From the NCBI RefSeq assembly GCF_000189635.1, contig NW_002476433.1, forward strand, positions 496,001 to 560,000: DNA of 64,000 nt, given 5' to 3'. This document shows, piece by piece, positions 25,907-37,910 of the stretch. Made by a program: the position numbers and the translations under genes. Origin of the DNA: Tetrahymena thermophila SB210 (Eukaryota; Ciliophora; Oligohymenophorea; Hymenostomatida; Tetrahymenidae). The notes under the pieces were generated by a model. That model did not search any database, was not told where the DNA came from, and saw only the letters and a program-made list of their open reading frames with translations. Every line of letters starts with the position of its first letter. Positions within the stretch are counted from its first letter, which is position 1.

Positions 25907-28115
25907 TCAATTAATAGTTTAATCTTAATTTTTAATGCTGTGCCTCACATATTTTGTAAAAGCATACTTTTTTAAATCATTTTTTACAAAACTATCATCT
26001 GAACCATCCATCTAATTTTTTTGTTAATCTTTTATTGTATTATTTTACCAGACATTAAAGTTCTCATTTACTAAATTTTTGGTACAGAGCTGGATTTGTT
26101 AGCTATTAGTCTATTTATTTTAAGGGAGAGTAATCAAATTATAAAACCTATATCAAACTCAAGAGACTTACATCAATTTTATTTTATCTTCTCTTTTGTT
26201 TAATAATTTATAGACACTCATGGGCTTATTAGAGCTTTTCAATTTATTTCGAGTTACCTAATTGTGAAAAGCTGCAAATTTTTTAAATTCTTAGCTTCTG
26301 GTTACCTTATGATTTATATTTAATATTTGGTTTAGGTATATAATCAAACAATATTATTTGCTCATTGTTAAGGATAACTCTTTTTAGCTTATCTATTTCT
26401 GCTAATTTTTATAAGATATAAGTAATGTCTAAAATATTATTAAGTTCTTGAAATCCAAAATCTATCAACTACTTTTTAACTTTATAGATTTTAAGGCATT
26501 TAAATATAGAAGAAATCATATATGCAAAGGCATTAAAAATTAGCTTATGTTTTTTACTTTCTGCTTATTATTAATTTCCATAATTTTCAATAATTTAGTC
26601 TTTAGCAGATAAATTTAATGATTATTAATTTGAGTTATTACCTAGAGATATATCTATTTTTTATGAATTTTCTTATATTTTTTATACTTGAATAGCCTAA
26701 TTAGTCTGTCCTAGTTTACATTTAATTTACTCAGAATTCGGAGATAATTAAAAGCTTTGCTTCTTCAGTATATCGTTTTACTTAAAATTAGAATTTGTAT
26801 TGTTTAAACTTTATCGATTTTCAGCTATTTCAATTTGGTTAGAATATATATTTTGGTTATCTGAGTTGCTTTAAATGAAATTACAGCTATCTTACTAGCT
26901 TGAATCTTTTTAAAATGTAAATAATTAGTTTATTAAATGTTTGTTTAAGTCGATTTAAGAATATTTTTTGCAAATAAACCCAAATATTGATAGTAATAGT
27001 GAAGATATTCCTCCAATTTAAGATAATATGATGAATAATTTATCATAGCTCCTTTAGTATAGATTCTCTTTTGATTTTTCAAATCTGATAGCAAGATGAA
27101 AAAAAAAGTCATTTGAAGGATCATTAATCTATTTTTTATGAAATATTTTATTATTTTCTACAAAAAATAATATTAATTAAAATTTATTATTTGTTTCTTT
27201 AATATAAATATTTAAGAATAAAATAAATTTATTTTTCATTCAAATATTATTTTAAATTAATAAAAAAATAAATGCTAATCTAAATAATACCTGAACATCA
27301 TCATAACTGTAAGATGGATAAATATTTGTCATTAGATTCTATGTAATCCATCCAACGTCAGTCTCTACATAATTATTTCTCATAAATACATTTACAAAAC
27401 GAGGTAAATTTTGACTTGTAACCCAGTACAAGTCTCTAGAAAATTTTGTAAAAGGATTCTCTTTATTTTAAGGAGAAAAAAATATATCTGTAAACACTAG
27501 CTCCACATTATTACTGCTCAAAAGCTTATTTATATCTGAATCATTTTTGCATTTTAAACCACTGCATTTTTTAAAATAAAAATTTAGCTCTTAGTAGACT
27601 TCTGAATTAAATTATCCTTAAATTTGTAGTGATAAGTCCAAAGGAATACATTAATGCATATATAAGTTAGATTAAAGGAAGAAATCTCTTAACTATGGAT
27701 CAGGAATGTGTTCATCAGTACAATTAACCAAATTAAACACTTTTTAGCTTAATATTTATTCGTATTAATTTGTTGAGTTATTCCAAACATTTTATTTTAT
27801 AATGTGAACTCCTTAAATATTGAATATAGTCTCATCAATGTAATAATTAAAATTCATATCTAAAAGTCCTAAGGCTAGTGACAAAGAATTAGGTGTTATT
27901 TCAAACATTTTAGGATCTTAAACAAATCTCTCTTGGTATAAAACCGTTGGATTATATCCATTTACAGAATTATTAACCAAAATAATCAGCCTCAAAAAAA
28001 CTAGTGTGAACACAAGAACAGTAAAACAAGCCCCAACTCTGGTCTGATGAGCATCTAATCCTTAAAATTTTATAGAAACATTACTACCAAATATATCAAT
28101 TTTATTAAACCCCAT
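25907..28115 (-). CDS. Ciliate two-pass transmembrane protein
   Basis: Three exons: 27291-28115, about 26162-27128, and 25907 to about 26101. Exon 1 starts with MGFNKIDIFGSNVSIKFQG, then a hydrophobic segment near residues 27-47 (VGACFTVLVFTLVFLRLIIL) and a long extracytoplasmic-like domain with NCT, CIP and CSGLKC cysteines. Exon 2 carries YDKLFIILSQIGGISSLLLS, the start of a second membrane segment, followed by a Gln/Asn/Ser-rich linker and a conserved motif with IDFGFQELNNILDITYILQKL. This order (short N-tail, TM, ectodomain, IGG-containing TM, cytoplasmic FQEL region) resembles a large 'transmembrane protein, putative' family of Tetrahymena, known to me only as uncharacterised. The last intron is the least certain. 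Coding may extend upstream of the chosen Met in frame, without another ATG. Confidence 0.72.
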
Positions 28116-28560
28116 TGCAGCCAATTAATTTGTTTAATAATTTATAGAGGATGCGTTTACAAAGTAGAATTTTCTTTTTGCCACAGGAATTATCTTCAAT
28201 TATTAATATTTAATTATTTACTTTTTTAATTTCTAATTAATTATCAATAAACAAAGTGAAAATTAAAAGTTCTATAATTCGATGGGTTCCTGCTGGTCCA
28301 AAAAATATTAGTTTGTTTAAAAAGTTTTTAACTTGAAATTTTATCAGTTTTTACTAAATTAAAATAATAATTAGCTTTTAAAATTAATTTATAAAATAAA
28401 ATTGTAAGTAATAATTAGTTCAGCTATTAAAACAGTTAATTAATTAATAAATTATATATTGCTTTATTAAAAAATTTAATAAAAAATTAAAAACCCCCTC
28501 CAAAACACAATATTTTTAATTACATTTATACTGTAATTCCTCTAAAAAATGGGGGTTGAG
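28116..28560. other. Intergenic; fold-back sequence at GST truncation point
   Basis: AT-rich spacer. At about 28490-28560 a CCCCCTCC block and a GGGGGTT block form a 7-bp inverted repeat (AACCCCC / GGGGGTT) with inner complementary AATTAC / GTAATT, directly next to where the truncated GST copy breaks off. Confidence 0.5.
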
Positions 28561-28944
28561 TCAGGTCTCTGACTATCTAATATATCCTGTTTTCGTTGAT
28601 GCTAAGAATATTTTGGAAATCAACTCATTACAGAGGAATCTGACGTTATCTATCTGAAATTTTGTTAGTCCAGATCCTAATAAATGATGCTATTTAGTGA
28701 GATCCAAAACATAATCGACAATGTTTTAAGACTCTGTGATCTTAAAATCGCCATGTATGAGGTAAGGCAAGTTAGGAAAATCTAGACCAAGTTCTTTTTT
28801 ATCTTTTTCGAACCAGTCATTAGCTCCCTCAAAAGTATAGTTAGTTTATTAGTATGGATATTGAGCTAGCTCAAAAAGATATCTTATAGGTTATCCTCTT
28901 AATGGATAAGCCCAGTATCCTAAATTTAAAGTTAATGAAGACAT
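28561..28944 (-). pseudogene. Truncated type-a GST, unit 2
   Basis: Starts with an intact ATG at 28944 and encodes the first 119 or so residues of a type-a GST, differing from the gene at 31523-32149 at only about three positions in 357 nt. Similarity ends abruptly at 28588, after the ASTKTG segment. A few unrelated codons lead to TGA at 28561. The glutathione-binding half is complete, but most of the helical C-terminal domain is missing, so an active enzyme is unlikely. The upstream spacer is duplicated with it. This is a very recent partial duplication. Confidence 0.9.
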
Positions 28945-30046
28945 TTTAGTTTTTGTTTTTGTGATTTTTTTATTATTGAGTTTGATTTTAATTTATCAAA
29001 AATATTTATGCAATTATTAGCATTCACTTTTTAATAATGTACTTATTACCTTATTTTACATTTAATTGTCTTATTTAATTTTTAAAGTTTATTTGATTAA
29101 ACTAATTTGCTAGAATTTAACAGAAATCTTTCTAAATTGAAAAGTTTAGATATTTTATAATGAGAATACCTTAGTAAAGTGAATTTAGACATAAATGATA
29201 TTGTTATCAGTTAATATTTATATATCTTCTTTTTATAATGTTTTATTTATTTTCTTTATAAATTTGCACATATTAACTTTAAAATATTTATTATTTTAGT
29301 GAAAACAAGTTCTAATAGTATTTATATAAAAAAAAATATGATAAGTTGTTTGTAAATAGTTTCTTAAAACTATAAAATTATATAAATAAATGTAAAGTTT
29401 TAAAAATAAAGTAGTAAATATTTTTAATTCTTGATTAATACCTCTAAATAAATTTAAATTAAGGAATAATTAAAGAATAGTATAAAAAAATATTAGTTAG
29501 GCTAAAAAATATATTATTTTTATAGCAGAAGTATTTCTTGGTGAGTAAACTTATGATTCATTTATTTAAAAATAAGGTAAAGCTTTAAACATACATAATA
29601 ACTTTAAAGAAATTCTATGTGTTAAATAAATATTTTATTAATAAAATTCATAAATTAACTTAGAAAAAGCTCTCATTTTATTTATTTTATTAAGCTTTTA
29701 AGCTTATAATATAAATATTTTCTTTAAGATAAAAACAAGCTTAATTATTAAATTATTAAAAAAGTGTAAAAGTCAAAATGTAAAATTTGCTAATAGATTT
29801 AAAATTGTTGAATAAAAAATAAATTATTTTTTCTATTTTAATTAATTAATTAAGAAAAATCAGAGAAAAAATTTAGAAAAAATTTAGAAAAAGAAAACTA
29901 ATTAAAATTTCGTTTATTTATTTTTTTGTTTTGTTTTTTATCCAAAAATTTATACATACAAATAATTCTGATGGGTGATCTAATTTTTTAAAAGAAAAAA
30001 AAATAAATTAATAAACTAAGTTAAATACATTTAAAAATATTACAAA
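28945..30046. promoter_or_regulatory. Divergent GST spacer, unit 2
   Basis: Homologous to the other four GST spacers, about 1.1 kb. It carries upstream regions for both genes; no specific motif can be named. Confidence 0.45.
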
Positions 30047-30688
30047 ATGGACTCTTCGAATACAACTAACTAAATTGGAAAAAAACAAACATAAGAATCT
30101 AAAGAGTTAATCATAGGCTATTTGGAGAATGCCTCAAGAGGTTAGACTGTTAGATATATCTTAGATCTCGTAGGCTTTCCTTACACTGAGCATAAGTACA
30201 CTTCTACATCTACTGAATGGGAAAAAAAAAAATTTGAGCTTGGATTAGACTTCCCAAATCTTCCTTACTTGATTTATGGAGACTTTTCAATATCTGAGTC
30301 TTAAAATATTGTGAATTATTTGATTGAATTAACAAATTAATAGTACCTGTACGGGGAAGGAAAAGAAAAATATAGAGTAGACAATATAAGATTTGTATGT
30401 GATGACTTATTTTCATAAGTTTATCAAGCATCAAAATAAACTGAAGAAGGAAATAATATGCTTAATTCTTAAGTTATTCCTAAAATTTAATAATTGCAAA
30501 AAGCTTTAGGAAATAAACCTTAATTCTTTGAAAAATTAACTATCGCAGATATTTATGCTTATGCAGCTTTAAAAAATTTTAGAATAGGCTGTTCGAAGGC
30601 ATATACAGAGTTTGCTTCTACTTTTGATCCTTTTTTAAAAAGATTAGAAGAAATTCTTTCTAAAAAGAACTAATTTAAAAATAAATGA
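30047..30688 (+). CDS. Glutathione S-transferase, type b, the only intact copy
   Basis: Uninterrupted 213-residue ORF. A 25-residue polar N-terminal extension precedes IIGYLENASRGQTVRYILDL, the first strand and helix of the GST thioredoxin fold with Tyr at the Mu-class catalytic position. FPNLPYLIYGDFSISESQNI is the glutathione-binding loop. LTIADIYAYAAL is the C-terminal capping motif. It is clearly related to the type-a genes but only moderately similar. Four other type-b copies nearby (13230, 33372, 36081, 39611) are broken, so this one probably carries the function. A run of 11 A at 30221-30231 (codons for Lys) is the place where copy 36081 lost a base. It lies divergent to the truncated type-a copy. 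Confidence 0.9.
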
Positions 30689-31522
30689 ATAATAAATAAA
30701 TTTAAAGTTTTTATATTTTTTTATTTTAATTATTGTATTTGTTTTAAATAAATATTTAATAATAATAAAAAATAAATAAATAATTTTACAATCTTTTAAT
30801 AAATGATTTCAAAATATTGATTTTGTAAGAAATAAAAATATTTTTTTTATAAGATTTTATTTCATTTTTCTCCTTTTTAACTACCAGTAAAAAAAGGAAA
30901 TTTATCATATTGATAATAGATTATTAATTAACATAAAGGTAGGTAATAATGTGTAAAAGAAAATGTAAAACTTACATTAGAAAGTATTTTAAAATATGAG
31001 TTAGTTATCCTTATTATTGATTAAAGATAAAAAATACCTTCTTAACTACATTTTTAAAATATTAATGAAGTCGATTTTATGCTTCCATAGAATATTTTAA
31101 TTTAATTTATTTTACATTAATAAGATATCTTGAATTCTCATTAATTAGCTAGATTAAAAATAATTAAACTGAATTTTTACAATAGTTAAATTAAAACATT
31201 AATTAAAAATTTGTTAAAAATTGTTTTTAAAAAAGTATGAAAAAGTAGCCCTCCAAGGAAAATACTTGGAAGGCGAAAAAATAGTGTGGCAGAGAGGTTT
31301 TTTACCTGTACTGATCTAAAAATGCTCCGATTGTAAATTCTCTAATATCACCATATGTACCTACACAGACAGTTGGTGATATTTTTATTTCAAGATTAGC
31401 AATATTTAAAAATCTGATATTACAGGTGTGATATATTATTTCACATAAAAAACATTAAAGGACCAATAAAAAACATAGTTTATGAAAAACAAAATTATTG
31501 ATTGATTGATTTATTTAGTTAA
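30689..31522. other. Spacer between GST units 2 and 3 with inserted segment
   Basis: The 3' flanks of two convergent GST genes. Most is AT-rich and matches the equivalent spacers at 33684-34360 and 36721-37910. The stretch at about 31245-31400 has no counterpart there and is described separately. Confidence 0.5.
31248..31440 (-). pseudogene. Possible exon fragment of an unrelated gene
   Basis: GC-richer than its surroundings and absent from the equivalent spacers of other GST units. The minus-strand frame reads ISPTVCVGTYGDIREFTIGA, then FLDQYR followed by GTAAAA, which looks like an exon end with a splice donor. The frame then stays open through the next 20 or so codons. No start, no further exon and no family recognised. 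It might be a captured gene piece or, less likely, a small gene. The same stretch can also be drawn as two hairpins (near 31258-31284 and 31351-31390). Confidence 0.35.
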
Positions 31523-32149
31523 TCATTTAAATCTAGGATATCTGGTTGAGCTATGGTAAGCCTTAATTAAAGGAATTTCTTCAAAGTTTTTCATAAAAGG
31601 ACCAAAAGCTTAAGCAAATTACTTGTATTCATCATTCAATAGATGTTACAGTGCATTTATTGCTGTGTAAGCATAGATATCAGCTAAAGTTAACTTATCT
31701 TCAAAGAAAAACTTTTTGTTTCCTAAAACAGCTTATAAGCGCTTAAATTTAGGAGTAACAGAGTTGTTGATTTCAGCCTTCTTTTCTTCTCCTGTTTTCG
31801 TTGATGCTAAGAATATTTTGGAAATCAACTCATTACAGAGGAATCTGACGTTATCTATCTGAAATTTTGTTAGTCCAGATCCTAATAAATGATGCTATTT
31901 AGTGAGATCCAAAACATAATCGACAATGTTTTAAGACTCGGTGATCTTAAAATCGCCATGTATGAGGTAAGGCAAGTTAGGAAAATCTAGACCAAGTTCT
32001 TTTTTATCTTTTTCGAACCAGTCATTAGCTCCCTCAAAAGTATAGTTAGTTTATTAGTATGGATATTGAGCTAGTTCAAGAAGATATCTTATAGGTTATC
32101 CTCTTAATGGATAAGCCCAGTATCCTAAATTTAAAGTTAATGAAGACAT
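31523..32149 (-). CDS. Glutathione S-transferase, type a, unit 3
   Basis: Intact 208-residue single-exon ORF with the complete GST pattern: NLGYWAYPLRGQPIRYLLEL (Tyr kept at the Mu-class catalytic position), FPNLPYLIHGDFKITESQNI for glutathione binding, and LTLADIYAYTA in the helical domain. It is the closest relative and probable parent of the truncated copy at 28561-28944. Its divergent partner at 33372 is only a remnant. Confidence 0.92.
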
Positions 32150-33371
32150 TTTAGTTTTTGTTTTTGTGATTTTTTTATTATTGAGTTTGTTTGATTTTAA
32201 TTTATCAAAAATATTTATGCAATTGTTAGCATTCACTTTTTAATAACGTACTTATTACATTTAATTGTCTTATTTAATTTTTAAAATTTATTTGATTAAT
32301 CTAATTTGCTAGAATTTAACAGAAATCTTTCTAAATTGAAAAGTTTAGATGTTTTATAGTGAGAATACCTTAGTAAAATGGCTTTAGATAAATAATATTC
32401 TTATCAGCTAAGTTTTTTAAGTTTTCTTTTAAAAACATTTTATTAATTTTACTTGCAAATTTGTACATACTAACTTTAAAATTTTTTAATCTTATCTGAA
32501 AAGCAAGTTTTAGTTGTATCAATATGAAAATATATAAAGTTAAATTGTTTGTAGAGAATTTTTAAAACTATAAAAGTTAATTAGTAAATGTAAAACTTCA
32601 AAAGTAAAATTTAGAATGAGTGTTTAATACCTTTAAATAAAGTTATTTGATTGATCCTTACAAAATTAAGGAATAACTTAAGAACAATACAAAAAATATT
32701 AGTTAAGTTAATTAATAAAGGATTTGTAAGCTAGAAGTTAGGAGAAATATTTCTTGGAGGAAAAAAATATGATTCATTTAACAATAATGTTAAAACTGAA
32801 AAAAAGTTAGATAATTCAAATAAATGTTTTTTTATAAAAATGAAAATATTTTAGAAATAACTCTCATTTGTAAAAAACCTTTAAAGATTTTAAGTTTATA
32901 ATAAAAATATTTTCAATACATTTTATAGAAAAGATGAATTATTAAATTAATAAAAAACTGTAAAAGTCAAAAAGTAAAATTTGTAAATTGGGTTAAAATT
33001 GTTGAAAAAAAATAATGACTTTGTTTTTCTATTTTAATCAATTAAGAAAAATCAGAGAAAAAAAAAGAACAATTTTCGAAAAAGAAATTTATTAAAAATT
33101 GGTTTATTTTGTTTTTTTTTTTTTGTATTTCTATCCAAAAATTTATCCATACAAATAATTATGATGGATTTTCTAATTTTTTTAATAAAAACAACTCTTT
33201 TCTATTTTAAAAAATTAAGAAAAATTAGAGAAAAAATATAGAATAAAATTTAGAAAAAGAAATCTTATTAATTAATTAATTAATTTGTTTATTTTACTTT
33301 TTTTTAATTTTTATCCAAAAATTTATGTAAATAAACAATTCTGATATGTGATGTAATTTTAATAGAAAAGC
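32150..33371. promoter_or_regulatory. Divergent GST spacer, unit 3, with 170-bp duplication
   Basis: Homologous to the other GST spacers. Its right end is duplicated: about 33020-33190 and 33195-33370 both contain the leader of type-b genes (TTTTCTATTTTAAT-AATTAAGAAAAA through ATCCAAAAATTTAT and the AATTCTGAT region). The second copy is fused directly to the middle of a GST coding sequence. Confidence 0.55.
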
Positions 33372-33683
33372 TGAGACTTTTGTAATATCTGAATCTTAAA
33401 ATATTATGAATAATTTGATTGAATTAACATATTGATAGTACTTGTATGGGAAGGAAAAGAAAAATACAGTATAAGATTGTATGTGATGGCTTATTTTCAT
33501 AAATTTATCAAGCATTGAAGTAAAATGAAGAAGGGAAGAATATGCTTCATTCTTAAGTTATTCTTAAAATTTATAATTGCAAAAAGCTTTAGGAAGCAAG
33601 CCTAAATTCTTTAAAAATTTAACTATTGCAGATATTTATGCTTATACAGTTTTAAAAATTATTAAATAAGCTGCTCAATTTTA
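33372..33683 (+). pseudogene. Type-b GST remnant, unit 3
   Basis: Begins abruptly inside the sequence equivalent to the glutathione-binding loop (GAGACTTTTGTAATATCTGA, matching the DFSISES codons of the intact gene). It continues to the end of the LTIADIYAY motif with several small deletions, one removing about 10 nt near 33470, and loses the last 40 codons. It lacks the first third of the gene and any start. Confidence 0.9.
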
Positions 33684-34360
33684 TATTAAATGTTTTTATA
33701 TTTATTTTAGTTATTTTATTTGTTAAAATAAATTTTAAATGTTTTATGATTATTAAAAATAAATAAATAAATAATTTTACAATCTTTTAATAAATATTTT
33801 CAAAATATTGATTTTTGTAATAAATTAAATTTGGTTTTTTTTATAAAATCTTATTTCATTTTTCCTTCTATTTAATTTCCAGAAAAAAAATAGAAATATA
33901 TGTATTATATTGATAATAGCATCACTTATTAATATACATGTAGAATGAATATTATTACAGATTAAAAGATAATGTAAAACTTACATTAGAAAGTATTTTA
34001 AACTATGAGTAACTAACTTATTTATCCTTACTATCGATTAAAATATATTCTTAACTAAATTTATAAAAAATTAATGAAAGTTTTATATAATTGTAAGTTC
34101 ATACATAATATGATGATCTAATTTATTTAATATTAATTAGATACCATACATTTTCATTAGGTACATAGATTAAAAATAATAAATACAATAAACTCAATTT
34201 GTATAAGAAATTAATTTTTTAGTACTTTTTTAGGAAACATGGTGAAAATTAATGGTGATTCAAGGTATTTAAAAATGATATTACAGGTGTGATATACTAT
34301 TTCACATAAAAAATCAATAAAAAAACAGTCTGCATACAACAAAATTATTTATTTAGATAA
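33684..34360. other. Spacer between GST units 3 and 4
   Basis: AT-rich, homologous to the other inter-unit spacers. No gene seen. Confidence 0.5.
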
Positions 34361-34987
34361 TCATGATAATTTAGGGTATCTGTTTGAGCTATGGTAAGCC
34401 TTAATTAAAGGAATTTCTTCAAAGTTTTTCATAAAAGGACCAAAAGTTTAAACGAATTACTTGTATTCATCATTCAACAAATGTTACAATCCATTTACTG
34501 CTGTGTAAACATAGATATCAGCTAAAGTTAACTTGTCTTCAAAGAAAAACTATTTGTTTCCTAAAGCACCTTATAAATACTTCAATTTAGGATTAACAGA
34601 GTTGTTGATTTCAGCCTTCTTTTCTTCTCCTGTTTTCGTTGATGCTAAGAAGATTTTGGCAATCAGCTCATCACAAAGGAATCTAACATTATCTACCTTA
34701 TATCTTGTTAGTCCATATCCTTATAAATTTTGTTATTTAGTGATATCCAAAGCGTAATTGATAATGTTTTGAGTTTCAGTGATCTTAAAATCGCCATGTA
34801 TGAGGTAAGGCAAGTTAGGAAAATCTAGACCAAGTTCTTTTTTATCTTTTTCAAACCATTCTTTAGATTCTTTAAAAGTATAGTTAGTCTATTAGTATGG
34901 ATATTGAGCTAGTTCAAAAATATATCTTATAGGTTATGCTCTTAATGGAAGAGCCCAGAATCCTAAATTTAAAGTTAATGAAGACAT
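34361..34987 (-). CDS. Glutathione S-transferase, type a, unit 4
   Basis: Intact 208-residue ORF. N-terminal LGFWALPLRAQPIRYIFELA is the same as in unit 1, including Phe in place of the Mu-class catalytic Tyr. FPNLPYLIHGDFKITETQNI (Thr-Gln instead of the Ser-Gln of its sisters) and LTLADIYVYTAV are present. Close to units 3 and 5 in the C-terminal half but to unit 1 at the N-terminus, which suggests gene conversion or unequal exchange among array members. Confidence 0.92.
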
Positions 34988-36080
34988 TTTAGTTTTTGTT
35001 TTTTGTGATTTTTTTATGATTGAGTTTGTTTGATTTTAATTTATCAAAAATATTTATGCAATTATTAGAATTAACTTTTTAATAATGTACTTATTACCTT
35101 ATTTACATTTAATTAATTGTCTTATTTAGCTTATAAAATTTATTTGATTAAACTAATTTGTTAGAATTAAACAGAAGTCTTTCTAAATTAAAAAATATAG
35201 ATATTTTATAATGAAAATACCTTAACAAGTGAATTTAGACATACATGATTCAGTTAATTTTTATATATCTTCTTTTTATAATGTTTTACTTATTTTCTTT
35301 ATAAATTTGAACATATTAACTTTAAATTTTTTATTATTTAAGTGAAAAATAAGTTCTAGTATTTTTTAAAAAAAAATATGATAAATTGTTTGTAAATAGT
35401 TTATTAAAACTAAAAAATTATATAAATAAATGTAAAGTTTAAAAAATACAGTAGTAAATACTTTTAATTCTTGATTAATACCTCTAAATAAATTTATTTG
35501 ATAGATCTTTACAAAATTAAGGAATAATTAAAGAATAATATAAAGAAATATTACTAAAAAATATATTATTTTTATAGCAGAAATATTTCTTGGTGAGAAA
35601 CTAATGATTCTTTTATTTAAAAATAAGGTAAAACTTTAAACATACATAATAACTTTAAAGAAATTCTCTTTGTCAAATAAATATTTTATTAATAAAATTC
35701 AGAAATTAACTTAGAAAAAGCTCTCAGTTTATTTATTTTATTAAGCTTTTAAGCTTATAATAAAAATATTTTCTTTAATAGAAAAACAAGATAGATTAAT
35801 TATTAAATTAGTAAAAAAATGTAAAAGTCAAAAAGTAAAATTTTTGAATAAAAAATAAATTATTTTTTCTATTTTAATTAATTAAGAAAAATAAGAGAAA
35901 AATATGGAAGAAATTTAGAAAAAGAAAGCTAATTAAAATTTCGTTTATTTATTTTTTTTGTTTTGTTTTTTATCCAAAAATTTATACATAAAATAATTCT
36001 GATGGGTGGGTGATCTAAATTTTTAAAAGAAAAAAAAATAAATTAATAAACTAAGTTAAATAATTAAAAAATATTACAAA
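34988..36080. promoter_or_regulatory. Divergent GST spacer, unit 4
   Basis: About 1.1 kb, closely similar to the unit-2 spacer at 28945-30046. Presumed bidirectional promoter. Confidence 0.45.
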
Positions 36081-36720
36081 ATGGACTCTTCGAATACAAC
36101 TAACTAAATTGGAAAAAAACAAATATAAGAATCTTAAGAGTTAATAATAGGCTATTTGGAGAATGCCTCAATAGGTTAGACTGTTAGATATATCTTAGAT
36201 CTCGTAGACTTTCCTTACTTTGAGCATAAGTATACTTCTACATCTACATCTACTGAATGGGAAAAATAAAATGTGAGCTTGGATTAGACTTCCCAAATCT
36301 TCATTACTTGATTCACTGAGACTTTTCCATATCTGAGTCTTAAAATATTATGAATTATTTGATTGAATTAACAAATTAATAGTACCTGTACGGGGAAGGA
36401 AAAGAAAAATACAGAGTAGACAATATAAGATTTGTATGTGATGAATTATTTTCATAAGTTTGTCAAGCATCAAAATAAACTGAAGGAGGAAACAATATGC
36501 TTAATTCTTAAGTTATTCCTAAAATTTAATAATTGTAAAAGGCTTTAGGAAATAAGCCTTAATTCTTTGAGAATTTAACTATCGCAGATATTTATGCTAA
36601 TGCAGCTTTAAAAAATTTTAGAATAGGCTGTTCGAAGGCATATACATAGTTTGCTTCTACTATTGATCCTTTTTTAAAAAGATTAGAAGATATACATACT
36701 TTCTAAAAAGAACTAATTTA
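36081..36720 (+). pseudogene. Type-b GST with one frameshift, unit 4
   Basis: Nearly identical to 30047-30688. A three-codon-unit duplication (ACATCT) near 36240 keeps the frame. The following A-rich tract (36261-36272) is one base shorter and interrupted by T, which shifts the frame and runs into TGA within about 20 codons. After that the original frame is again open to the end, with several Gln/stop-neutral changes and a disrupted last 10 codons. It is either a very young pseudogene or, if the tract was misread, a working gene. Confidence 0.75.
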
Positions 36721-37910
36721 AAAATTAATGAATAAAAAAATTTAAAGTTTTTATATTTTTTTATTTTAATTATCGTATTTGTTTTAAATAAATATTTAAT
36801 AATAATAATAATAATAAAAAATAAATAATTTTACAATCTTTTTATAAATAATTTCAAAATATTGATTTTGTAAGAAATAAATATTTTTTTTTATAAGATT
36901 TTCATTTCATTTTTCTCCTTTTTAACTACCAGAAAAAAAAGGAAATTTATCATATTATTATTAATTAGCATACAGTTAGAATAATAATGTGTAAAAGAAA
37001 ATGTAAAACTTACATTAGAAAGTATTTTAAGATATGAGTTAGTTATCCTTACTATAGATTAAAGATTAATCCATAGAATACTTTAATTTAATTTATTTTA
37101 CATTAATAAGATATCATGGATTATGATTAATTAACTAGATTAAAAATAATTAAACTGAATTTCTACAATAGCTAAATTAAAAACAATAAAAATAAAATGA
37201 GTTTAATCTATTTTTACATTAAAAATATTTCTAACTCAAGAAATAATTAATTTTCAGATAATAGCTCTTAAATAATTTGATAATATCAAAAAAATTTGAT
37301 AATCAATAAATTTTTTATTTTAATTCATTTTATTATTAATGTTTTCTAAGTAAAAAAATTATTGAATTATGATTTCTACTAAAAAAATAAAAATAATTTT
37401 TTTAATAATATTTAAATCAATATTAAAATTTTTTACAATCATGTATTTTAATGAAAATTATTTCTCTCAAAAACAAATTAAAATGAACCAAATAAACAAA
37501 TTTTTGAATGTCTTTAAGATTATAATAAAAAAAAGTAATATCATAACTATTTTTAAATGAAGATTTGGTTAATTTACTAATAAACATATCAATATAAATA
37601 AAAATTAATTTATTTTTAACAATTTTAACAAAAAAATTATTTTAATCAGTTTTAATAAATTTTAAAATATATAATTAATTAATTAATTACCGTAAATCCT
37701 CATTAATTCTCACCAACCCTCCCCCCCAAACTCCAGGAGTACTATATGATAGGAATTTAATTAATTTGAACATTTTTATCAAATATGGTGAGAATTAATG
37801 ATGATTTATGGTATTTAAAAATGATATTATTCATATAAAAAAACATTAAAAAACCAATAAAACAAACAAACAAACAAACTACGAACAATATATTTATTTA
37901 TTTAAAATAA
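36721..37910. other. Spacer between GST units 4 and 5
   Basis: Very AT-rich. Contains a C-rich patch (CCCTCCCCCCC) at about 37717-37728 and an (AAAC)n run at 37861-37879. A 63-codon frame at 37369 is Ile/Lys/Phe-rich in the way random AT-rich DNA is, and is not considered a gene. Confidence 0.5.

Noticed and set aside
37369..37560. 63-codon frame with ATG in the spacer between GST units
   Set aside because: Ile/Lys/Phe/Asn-only composition, no counterpart in the homologous spacers.
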